Shown: positions 1 to 5,045, counted from the first letter of the stretch. The stretch is 5,095 bases of DNA from Methanomethylovorans sp. (GCA_020854785.1 JAHFZE010000123.1:1-5095), one strand, 5' to 3'. Notes: a model not told the origin generated them from the letters alone. A program made the numbers and translations.

Positions 1-1
1 A

Positions 2-1963
2 ACTGCAATGATAATTTCCACGGTCACCACTCAGGAGGAGGCTCTTGCCTACCAGCAGGCTATTGAAATGGCTAGAAGTTATGCCAATGAGTTCAACGGG
101 GATATGGAAGTTAACCAGGCTGTTGGAAAAACAATAGCTACATCTATGAGCAATTATGAGTCTTCTGACAGAGATGAAGTGAATAATATGCTTTATGCCA
201 TATTGGTCACCCATCCTACATTGCTGGGCACGTATGTGGCATACGAGCCAAATGCCTTTGATGGAAATGACGAATTATATGTAAATTCACGAGGACATGA
301 TGCTACTGGCCGGTTCATACCATACTGGAACAAAATGCGGGGCGCGATCGAACTTGCCCCGCTTCTTTACTATGATACTTCCGATTATTACCAATTACCA
401 AAGAAATTGCAGACCGATGTGCTCACTGAACCTTATTACTATGAAGGCGTCTTCATGGTAAGCTATGCGTCCCCCGTAATGAAAAACGGAACCTTCATAG
501 GCATTGGTGGTGTTGATGTTTCATTATACTATCTTGATGATATCCTGAGCAATGTCAAAGCCTTTGATACTGGTTATGCTTTCATGACCAGCAATTCGGG
601 CATGCTTTTATCCTATCCGTATAACAAGCAATGGATAGGCAATCGGACACTGTATGATTTTGGCATAGCTGATTTCTCACATATGGCGGATGACATCAAA
701 ATGGGTAAAAACGGACATGTGGAAACCATAGACCCGAATACAGGCGAAAGGGTAGTAATGTTCTATGAACCCATAAGGACAGGTAATTTCTCTTTTGTGC
801 TGGTGGTACCAAAGGATGAGATCTTCGCTGGAGTAATAGCTCTCAGAACAAAACTGTTGTTCATTTCCATGGCAGCTGTCATCTTCATGGCGGCAATAGC
901 ATATCTTATAGCCCTCTCAGTGACAAGCCCCATCAAACAGATAGTAGCTGGCTTCAAAAAGATCTCTGACGATGCAGTTAAAGGCAAGCTTGACACACGA
1001 GCAAGCAATGATGTGGAAATAGATTTCAGGGAAATACCACATGGTCTCAACGAGATCCTGGATGCTGTCATAACACCTGTTAGAGATACTATAAGGGTGA
1101 CAAATGCACTTGCTAAGGGACAGCTTGAAACCAGGTCCAAACTGGATGTCCAGGGAGAGTTCAAACAGCTTGCAGACACGCTGGATGATTTTGCCGAATC
1201 CCTCGATACAATGATCAAAGATTCAAATGCCGTACTGACTGCAGTGCAGAACAATGATTTCTCACGTGGAGTACATGTTCACGGAGAAGGGGATTTCGGG
1301 GTCCTTACAGAAGGCATCGAGAGGACACGTGAAACGCTGGACCACATGATGGCTGAACGTAGGCAGATAGAGCAGATCCGTAAGAAAGAGATACACCACC
1401 GCATTAAGAACAATCTTCAGGTAATCTCAAGTCTGCTTGATCTGGAGTCTGATAAATTCCAAGACCCCTTGGTTATCGAAGCTTTCAGGAACAGTCAGAG
1501 CAGGGTAATATCCATGGCTTTGGTACATGAAGAACTCTACAGGTCTGAAGACATGGAAAGCATTGATTTTTCTGATTATATTATCAAGCTTGTCAATGAC
1601 CTTTCAAGCTCCTATACAATAGATAACAGAAAGATCAATATCAGCACGCATATAGATAATGTTTTTCTGGATATGGATGTAGCTATACCTTTGGGCATGA
1701 TAGTGAACGAGTTAGTATCTAATTCTTTCAAACATGCCTTCAGGCCAGAGGATACAGGTGATATTCTCATTGATCTGAAATTTGACGGGAAAAAGTTCAC
1801 ATTGTTGATTTGTGATAATGGTAAAGGTTTCCCTGAAGATGTTAATTTCAGAGAGACCGAATCATTGGGATTACAGCTTGTGACCACACTGGTGGACCAG
1901 ATCGACGGAACTATTGGACTTGAAAAGAATGATGGTACAAGGTTTACAATAACTTTCAAATGA
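2..1963 (+). CDS. Membrane sensor histidine kinase, dCache-HAMP-HisKA_2-HATPase (5' partial)
   Basis: Sensor kinase that should autophosphorylate on histidine and pass phosphate to the adjacent receiver protein. The frame is open to the left edge, so the start and the first membrane helix are probably upstream. Residues below count the ATG at 8 as 1. Residues about 20-270 read as an extracytoplasmic double-Cache domain, with conserved-looking PYW at 105-107, EPYYY at 141-145 and GGVD at 167-170. A hydrophobic helix spans about 282-304. It is followed by a HAMP segment (306-354) and two further HAMP-like stretches (about 355-447). The HisKA_2 motif EIHHRIKNNLQ starts at 461, with His464 the likely phosphoacceptor. 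The ATPase N-box has Asn567 (MIVNELVSNS), the G1 box is DNGKGF at 603-608, SLGLQL lies at 619-624 and GTRF at 643-646. All catalytic boxes are present, so the kinase looks active. It overlaps or abuts the response regulator, which implies an operon. The ligand is unknown. Confidence 0.93.
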   Translation, partial: TAMIISTVTTQEEALAYQQAIEMARSYANEFNGDMEVNQAVGKTIATSMSNYESSDRDEVNNMLYAILVTHPTLLGTYVAYEPNAFDGNDELYVNSRGHDATGRFIPYWNKMRGAIELAPLLYYDTSDYYQLPKKLQTDVLTEPYYYEGVFMVSYASPVMKNGTFIGIGGVDVSLYYLDDILSNVKAFDTGYAFMTSNSGMLLSYPYNKQWIGNRTLYDFGIADFSHMADDIKMGKNGHVETIDPNTGERVVMFYEPIRTGNFSFVLVVPKDEIFAGVIALRTKLLFISMAAVIFMAAIAYLIALSVTSPIKQIVAGFKKISDDAVKGKLDTRASNDVEIDFREIPHGLNEILDAVITPVRDTIRVTNALAKGQLETRSKLDVQGEFKQLADTLDDFAESLDTMIKDSNAVLTAVQNNDFSRGVHVHGEGDFGVLTEGIERTRETLDHMMAERRQIEQIRKKEIHHRIKNNLQVISSLLDLESDKFQDPLVIEAFRNSQSRVISMALVHEELYRSEDMESIDFSDYIIKLVNDLSSSYTIDNRKINISTHIDNVFLDMDVAIPLGMIVNELVSNSFKHAFRPEDTGDILIDLKFDGKKFTLLICDNGKGFPEDVNFRETESLGLQLVTTLVDQIDGTIGLEKNDGTRFTITFK

Positions 1964-1970
1964 ATGGAGA

Positions 1971-1976
1971 AGGTGA
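1971..1976 (+). promoter_or_regulatory. Shine-Dalgarno AGGTGA deciding the response regulator start
   Basis: AGGTGA matches the methanogen anti-Shine-Dalgarno complement GGTGAT and sits 4 bases before the GTG at 1981. The in-frame ATG at 1960, which overlaps the kinase stop codon (ATGA), has no such site at a suitable distance. This favours GTG 1981, with initiation coupled to termination of the kinase. Confidence 0.55.
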
Positions 1977-1980
1977 ATTT

Positions 1981-2403
1981 GTGGACGAAGTAAAGATATT
2001 GATAGTAGAGGACGAGAATATAATTGCCCTTAATATAAAGAAAAAACTTAAAAGTTTTGGTTATGCAATTCCTGCTATTGCCTCTACAGGAGAAGAAGCT
2101 GTCAAAATGGCTGAGATCATTTTGCCGGACCTCATCCTCATGGACATAATGCTGAAAGGAGATATGGATGGAGTGGAAGCTGCAGAAGAAATACGGAAGC
2201 GTTTTGATATTCCGGTTATCTATCTTACAGCGTATTCAGATGATAAGGTGCTGGAAAGGGCAAAGATCACAGAGCCTTATGCTTACATTGTGAAACCTTT
2301 CAAGGCCAATGACCTGCGCTCCAACATCGAAATGACCCTGTACAGGCATAGTGTAGAGAAAGAGGTCAAAAGGAAAAAAACATCTTTAGAAGGAAGGATA
2401 TAG
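1981..2403 (+). CDS. Receiver-only response regulator (CheY-like)
   Basis: Single-domain phospho-receiver of about 140 residues, presumably the cytoplasmic phosphate acceptor of the kinase just upstream. Counting from GTG 1981, the acidic pocket is Glu10/Asp11 (ILIVEDEN). The phosphorylation site is Asp55 in LILMDIML, the switch Thr is Thr83 in IYLTAYSD, and the conserved Lys is Lys105 in YIVKPF. The whole REC fold is present. After about residue 122 only a basic tail (EKEVKRKK) remains and there is no DNA-binding or enzymatic output domain, so it must act through a protein partner or as a phosphate shuttle. The start is uncertain: ATG 1960 would add seven residues and overlap the kinase stop by 3 bases, but GTG 1981 has the better Shine-Dalgarno and begins directly at the domain. 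Stand-alone receivers are common in methanogens, where similar domains are often fused to PAS-kinases. The small charged tail could be a relic of such a fusion (inference). Confidence 0.92.
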   Translation: MDEVKILIVEDENIIALNIKKKLKSFGYAIPAIASTGEEAVKMAEIILPDLILMDIMLKGDMDGVEAAEEIRKRFDIPVIYLTAYSDDKVLERAKITEPYAYIVKPFKANDLRSNIEMTLYRHSVEKEVKRKKTSLEGRI

Positions 2404-2432
2404 ACAAATGTTTCCTTTTGTTCCATCCAGCA

Positions 2433-2439
2433 TTTATAC
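2433..2439 (+). promoter_or_regulatory. Possible TATA box for the DUF1724 regulator
   Basis: TTTATAC lies 46 bases before the ATG at 2485. Transcription would start near 2462, giving a short leader that still includes the Shine-Dalgarno. A pyrimidine-rich run just upstream (2411-2422) could end the kinase/receiver transcript. No clear BRE is visible, so this is tentative. Read-through from the receiver gene is equally possible. Confidence 0.35.
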
Positions 2440-2473
2440 TGAGAATAGTACAATAAGTATTCTAATAGAAATA

Positions 2474-2480
2474 GTGAGGG
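2474..2480 (+). promoter_or_regulatory. Shine-Dalgarno of the DUF1724 regulator
   Basis: GTGAGGG ends 4 bases before the ATG at 2485. It carries the GTGA core seen before other genes in this window, and it supports the ATG as the true start. Confidence 0.5.
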
Positions 2481-2484
2481 ATAA

Positions 2485-3279
2485 ATGAAAACTTCCCTGA
2501 TAGACACCATGCTCAACTCGGAAAAGAGAAAGAACCTGTTGCTTCTGCTTATAGAGGGAGAGAAAGATCGGGACGAGATCAAAACAGCTCTTAATGTGAC
2601 TTCTACAGCTATCATCCCGCAGATAAAGAAACTAAAAGAATGCGGCCTTGTTATTCAGGAGGAAGACCACTATCGTCTTTCGAACATGGGTGAAGTACTG
2701 GTCGAGAACATGCTGCCTTACCTCAATATTGTAGAGGTGTTCGAGGAGAATAGTGAATACTGGCTGACCCATGACCTTACAGGTATACCATGGCAGTTAT
2801 TAAAAAGGCTAGGTGAACTTGGAAATTACCTAATCATTGAACCTGACCTTAATTATCTCTTTGAGTTCCCCAGGGAGTTCAAGGAGAACATATTCAAGTC
2901 GAATTTTGTTAAGGCTTTTACTGCTTACTTTCATCCGGAATATCCTGCTATTTACTCAAAACTTGCCGAGCAGGATGTAAATGTTTCACTTGTGCTTACA
3001 CCTTCTGTTCTGGAAAGATTCCAGAAGGATTATGCTGAACAGATGAAAAAAATGGAGGATTCGGATAACATGGAGCTTATGATCACCAATGAAATATGCG
3101 GGCTGGCTACCATTGTGACCACTGATAGGTTCCTATTTCTGTGCTTCTTCAACAAAAGTGGCCACTATGACCACCGTATCATCATGAGCTTTGATCCCAG
3201 AGCTCTGCAATGGAGCCAGGAACTGTTCCTGCAATATAAAGAAAAAGCTGAAAAGGTGAACACGGGTTTAGTGCACTGA
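2485..3279 (+). CDS. Winged-helix transcriptional regulator, DUF1724/FilR1-middle family
   Basis: Cytoplasmic DNA-binding regulator of 264 residues, the usual size for this methanogen-restricted family. Residues about 10-75 form an ArsR/MarR-like winged helix. The recognition region is near 36-53 (NVTSTAIIPQIKKLKECG) and a wing, LVIQEEDHYRLS, lies at 55-66. The motif HDLTGIP (96-102) followed by LLKRLGELG is typical of DUF1724 proteins. The C-terminal region (about 120-255) corresponds to the FilR1-middle/DUF1724 domain and ends in a predicted strand-helix region. Known relatives include the Msr regulators of Methanosarcina acetivorans, which control methyltransferase and methyl-sulfide genes, and FilR1 of Methanothrix harundinacea. 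The target genes cannot be read here. It follows the kinase/receiver pair by 81 bases on the same strand, so it may be the output of that system, but it has no receiver domain and any phosphorylation control would be indirect. The family call is strong; the link to the kinase is inference. Confidence 0.92.
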   Translation: MKTSLIDTMLNSEKRKNLLLLLIEGEKDRDEIKTALNVTSTAIIPQIKKLKECGLVIQEEDHYRLSNMGEVLVENMLPYLNIVEVFEENSEYWLTHDLTGIPWQLLKRLGELGNYLIIEPDLNYLFEFPREFKENIFKSNFVKAFTAYFHPEYPAIYSKLAEQDVNVSLVLTPSVLERFQKDYAEQMKKMEDSDNMELMITNEICGLATIVTTDRFLFLCFFNKSGHYDHRIIMSFDPRALQWSQELFLQYKEKAEKVNTGLVH

Positions 3280-3284
3280 GTGCA
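3272..3284. repeat. 13-base palindrome over the regulator stop codon
   Basis: TGCACT and AGTGCA flank a central G, a perfect 6-bp inverted repeat that includes the TGA stop at 3277-3279. There is no T-run after it, so it is not a typical terminator. It could be an operator half-site or a chance palindrome. Confidence 0.4.
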
Positions 3285-3331
3285 GCAGATCGTTCTTACC
3301 ATCAAACCTTGTTATGATCATGAACCTGAAC

Positions 3332-3340
3332 TATATTAAT
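3332..3340 (+). promoter_or_regulatory. TATA-like box upstream of the dehydrogenase pseudogene
   Basis: TATATTAAT is 28 bases before the pseudogene ATG at 3368, the distance expected for a transcript with almost no leader. It is probably the relic promoter of the once intact gene. Whether it still fires cannot be told. Confidence 0.4.
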
Positions 3341-3367
3341 AAATTTTTAAGTGATTTTCCTATAGAT

Positions 3368-3848
3368 ATGTTATGGCTTGATCGGTCCGATGTGCAGAGC
3401 CTGCTAGATCGTACCTCTATTTTGAAAAACATAATGGCGATCTGCGTGTCATGCCAGTGTATATGGAAAAAGAGAACATCGCCGGTGTGAAGATAGTGAA
3501 CGTGCATCCTGATGATCATCACCAAGAGCTTCCCACTGTCATGGGACTGATAGTGCTCAACTCCACGAAGACCGGTGCACCGATGGCTATCATGGATGGA
3601 ACCTTTCTGACAGATATGCGTACAGGCGCAGCAGGGTGTTTGGCTGCAAAATATCTTCCCAGGAAAGATCCACATGCTGTAGGCATGGTCGGTGTGGGGT
3701 ATCAGGCATCCGCCGGGGAAGGCGGTCAGATAATGTAATTACGATCTTTGACCCCACGGGGCTTGAAGTACAGGGTATAGTCACTGCCGACATGATATAC
3801 AAAAAAGCTCTGGAACAGGGTGTGGGCCAGAGCATAAGGATATTTTAA
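3368..3848 (+). pseudogene. Alanine dehydrogenase/ornithine cyclodeaminase family, broken by two internal deletions
   Basis: Remnant of an NAD(P)-dependent dehydrogenase/cyclodeaminase (OCD/mu-crystallin family, which includes archaeal alanine dehydrogenase). Three in-order pieces lie in three frames. The first, 3368-3409, encodes MLWLDRSDVQSLLD, the family N-terminus. The second, about 3412-3710, runs from YLYFEKHNGDLRVMP through AGVK, LPTVMGLIVLN and AIMDGTFLTDMRTGAAG to the Rossmann entry GMVGVGYQAS. The third, about 3711-3848, runs from RRSDNVITIFDPTG to IYKKALEQGVGQSIRIF and the TAA stop. The substrate-binding Lys of GVK and Arg of DMRTGAA survive. About 25-30 codons are missing at the first junction. 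At the second, roughly 160 codons are missing, covering nearly all the NAD-binding domain and the family's catalytic Asp. The family is about 320-330 residues long; about 155 codons remain. It cannot encode a working enzyme. A 95-codon open frame (3451-3738) survives by chance in the middle piece. Sizes of the missing parts are estimated from memory of the family. Confidence 0.88.
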
Positions 3849-3974
3849 CAGAATTGCTGATGGAAACCTCTATTTAGAAAAGCTGATAGTCTAAGCGTAC
3901 TTAATGCTGCTTGCAGTAAATGAAATCAAGGCATAGCTCAGTGTAACTTTATTGGCAGATCATGAAAGATAGAA

Positions 3975-3979
3975 GTGAG
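3975..3979 (+). promoter_or_regulatory. Shine-Dalgarno GTGAG deciding the start of the 86-codon gene
   Basis: GTGAG sits 4 bases before ATG 3984, the same arrangement as in front of the genes at 1981 and 2485. The GTG at 3975 could itself be read as an in-frame start, but it is more likely part of the ribosome-binding site. Confidence 0.45.
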
Positions 3980-3983
3980 TAAA

Positions 3984-4244
3984 ATGAGTGAATACGAATT
4001 ACCCGACAATCAAAAAAAAACTCTGGATAATTGGATAATGTTAAACATAACTCCACAAAAAACACCAAATAAAAATTACACTAGTTATGCGCTTAAAAAT
4101 TTATTTGAACAATCACCTGATGGTTTCTTTATCACGAACAAGCAGTTTAAAGAAGCGATGGTCAGATGTGATTTCGTACCTGTGAATAAAAATAAATTAA
4201 ATTGGGAATTCCGAATTTCCCTGAAATCTCCAGGGTTGAAATAG
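3984..4244 (+). CDS. Small hypothetical protein, A+T-rich, possibly of mobile-element origin
   Basis: An 86-residue protein starting MSEYELPDN, with ATG 3984 chosen because of the GTGAG four bases upstream (GTG 3975 would add three residues). No signal peptide or membrane helix is visible. The N-terminal third is polar (NQKKTLDNW, TPQKTPNKN). The conserved-looking part is the C-terminal half, with YTSYALKNLFEQ at about 38-49, FFITNKQFKEAM at about 54-65 and KLNWEFRISLK near the end. The pattern SYxLKxxxE...TNxxFxxAM...N is reminiscent of small orphan proteins found in phages and integrative elements, but this is recollection and not a search result. The gene is much richer in A, T, Lys and Asn than its neighbours and lies between a pseudogene and a possible coding remnant, which suggests a laterally acquired or decaying locus. 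Function unknown. It may be a truncated relative of a longer protein. Confidence 0.6.
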   Translation: MSEYELPDNQKKTLDNWIMLNITPQKTPNKNYTSYALKNLFEQSPDGFFITNKQFKEAMVRCDFVPVNKNKLNWEFRISLKSPGLK

Positions 4245-4321
4245 CTGATCCAATTTCACAAGTAAATAACCCTTCTCATACTCCCCATCCATTTCAATGG
4301 GAATGATCCCTATGGCTTCAC

Positions 4322-4346
4322 GATGGAACATAAAAGATGGAACATA
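4322..4346. repeat. 11-bp direct repeat, possible operator
   Basis: GATGGAACATA occurs at 4322-4332 and again at 4336-4346, spaced 14 bases start to start. The pair lies 19 bases before the TATA-like box at 4365 and about 70 before the one at 4416. A tandem half-site next to a promoter is a common form of regulator binding site; the binder is unknown. Confidence 0.5.
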
Positions 4347-4364
4347 GATCTTGATAATATTAAT

Positions 4365-4377
4365 TATATTATATAAA
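4365..4377 (+). promoter_or_regulatory. Upstream TATA-like element
   Basis: TATATTATATAAA is a strong A+T run that could act as a distal promoter for the DUF3303 gene, giving a leader of roughly 85-95 bases. The closer box at 4416 fits better, so this may be secondary or merely A+T-rich spacer. Confidence 0.3.
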
Positions 4378-4415
4378 CTCAAATGATAGCATTTTTGTAA
4401 AATGGCTACTCAAAG

Positions 4416-4422
4416 TATATAA
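4416..4422 (+). promoter_or_regulatory. TATA box of the DUF3303 gene
   Basis: TATATAA, preceded by a purine-rich CAAAG that could serve as a weak BRE. Transcription would begin around 4443-4447, leaving a leader of about 40 bases before ATG 4487. This is the best archaeal promoter match upstream of that gene. Confidence 0.55.
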
Positions 4423-4472
4423 GCTGTTCTTAAGAAACACTATATTGAGATTACGAAAATGATCTCAACGCA

Positions 4473-4478
4473 GGGGGG
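4473..4478 (+). promoter_or_regulatory. Purine-rich ribosome binding site (six G)
   Basis: A run of six G followed by AAGAAGAA leads into ATG 4487, spacing 8 bases. It is G-rich unlike the GTGA sites of the other genes here. It supports ATG 4487 over the in-frame ATG at 4496. Confidence 0.5.
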
Positions 4479-4486
4479 AAGAAGAA

Positions 4487-4762
4487 ATGTTGTTCATGGA
4501 GATAATTACATGGGATCCAAAGGACGACATGGAAACTGGTAAACGTTACATGGAATGGAAACCTCCGGAAGGCTACAATGTTATAGGAGCATGGAATGAT
4601 GTAGCAGCATGCAGAGCATTTTTCTTGTTCGAAGCAGATAATGCAGAAGCTTTTGCTGCTGCTGCCCTCCCATGGAGGGACATCACAAGGATGGAAACCG
4701 TTCAAGTGATGGAGACCAAGAAGTATATGGAAGAAATTGTTGCTAAATTTAGAAAAATGTGA
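4487..4762 (+). CDS. DUF3303 domain-containing protein
   Basis: Small soluble protein of 91 residues that fills the DUF3303 family length from end to end. The family opening, MLFMEIITWDP (1-11), is followed by WKPPEGYNVIGAWND (24-38), a hydrophobic strand CRAFFLFEADN (42-52), and the signature AAALPWRDITRMETVQVMET (58-77) before a short C-terminal helix. There is no signal peptide, metal-binding Cys cluster or membrane segment. Proteins of this family are common in methanogens and other archaea and bacteria. Their biochemical role is not established; the alternating strand/helix pattern suggests a ferredoxin-like alpha/beta fold (inference). It has its own TATA box, a strong purine-rich ribosome site and a T-rich tail, so it is probably monocistronic. 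Neither the upstream orphan gene nor the downstream gene suggests a pathway. Confidence 0.9.
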   Translation: MLFMEIITWDPKDDMETGKRYMEWKPPEGYNVIGAWNDVAACRAFFLFEADNAEAFAAAALPWRDITRMETVQVMETKKYMEEIVAKFRKM

Positions 4763-4806
4763 CGGCCGTCTGTACACAAAAGTCATGGAATATCACCAAT
4801 GACCCA

Positions 4807-4819
4807 TTTTTTCCTTTTT
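4807..4819 (+). terminator. T-rich terminator after the DUF3303 gene
   Basis: Runs of six and five T separated by CC begin 45 bases after the stop codon. Archaeal RNA polymerase terminates at oligo-T on the non-template strand without needing a hairpin. None is evident here. Confidence 0.5.
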
Positions 4820-4887
4820 GCTAGCATTTAGCGCAATTTCGTTTCTACAAGATTTCTGCAATGCTACAGAGCTTATACAGGAACAGC

Positions 4888-4895
4888 TATATATA
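4888..4895 (+). promoter_or_regulatory. Strong TATA box of the last gene
   Basis: TATATATA in a mixed-composition context, the clearest promoter element of the right-hand spacer. A start near 4917-4921 would give a leader of about 125 bases before the putative TTG at 5046, unusually long for an archaeal gene. The leader would contain U-rich tracts and a small hairpin. Confidence 0.5.
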
Positions 4896-4993
4896 GAAGT
4901 CATTCCATGTAGAGGTGCTTATAGAGTTTGATACTGATTTGCTGGATTATAGGTTTAGATAGTATTTTTCACATTTACTGTTTTTCTTATTTT

Positions 4994-5018
4994 CAACCAA
5001 ATGGTTGTATTTCTTTTT
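4994..5018 (+). promoter_or_regulatory. Leader hairpin followed by U-rich tract
   Basis: CAACCA (4994-4999) and TGGTTG (5002-5007) form a perfect inverted repeat, realistically a 5-bp stem with an AAAT loop. It is followed by TATTTCTTTTT to 5018. The layout is terminator-like, but it sits 28 bases ahead of a start codon with a Shine-Dalgarno. It could be an attenuator, a protein-binding leader element, or an operator dyad. Confidence 0.4.
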
Positions 5019-5032
5019 AAGCTAATCAATTA

Positions 5033-5040
5033 GGAAGTGA
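5033..5040 (+). promoter_or_regulatory. Shine-Dalgarno selecting TTG 5046
   Basis: GGAAGTGA ends 5 bases before TTG 5046. The in-frame ATG at 5058 is 17 bases away, too far, so the TTG is the better start. Confidence 0.5.
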
Positions 5041-5045
5041 AACAT

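Larger units (their letters stand above)
4245..4382 (-). other. Possible minus-strand coding remnant
   Basis: The minus-strand frame that opens at 4382 and runs past 4245 to 4197 encodes a 61-residue peptide. Its central stretch, MFHREAIGIIPIEMDGEY followed by EKGYLLVKLDQLF (about 4226-4327), has the look of a real protein: alternating strands, few rare residues, mixed third positions. No Shine-Dalgarno precedes the outermost ATG. The last 48 bases overlap the 3' end of the plus-strand hypothetical gene. I do not recognise the family. It could be a fragment of a gene disrupted by the insertion of its neighbour, or a fortuitous open frame. Confidence 0.2.

Noticed and set aside
763..1254. 163-codon open frame on the minus strand inside the kinase
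   Set aside because: It is a complement of the HAMP/linker coding region, Ser/Leu-rich with no recognisable domain and no ribosome site. The plus-strand protein is clearly real.
1612..1959. 115-codon minus-strand frame opposite the ATPase domain
   Set aside because: It is a shadow of the conserved HATPase boxes and has no features of its own.
2283..2615. 110-codon minus-strand frame across the receiver/regulator gap
   Set aside because: It overlaps two well-supported plus-strand genes and their spacer. Composition is typical of a shadow frame.
3331..3835. Minus-strand frames (114 and 81 codons) opposite the dehydrogenase pseudogene
   Set aside because: Their peptides are Cys/His-rich reverse readings. 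The plus-strand family match explains the sequence.
3936..3965. Possible insertion-sequence end around GTAACTTTATTGGCAG
   Set aside because: No inverted partner, target-site duplication or transposase fragment is visible in the window.
3928..3972. tRNA-like string GGCATAGCTCAGTG
   Set aside because: It resembles the start of a tRNA D-arm, but no matching GAGC, anticodon arm, T-arm GTTCRA motif or acceptor complement follows.
4451..4786. 111-codon minus-strand frame opposite the DUF3303 gene
   Set aside because: It is a shadow rich in Phe, His and Cys. The plus-strand protein matches its family along its full length and has promoter and ribosome site.
4783..4910. Inverted match CATGGAAT / ATTCCATG about 110 bases apart in the right spacer
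   Set aside because: Eight matching bases at this distance are expected by chance, and flanking bases do not extend the pairing.
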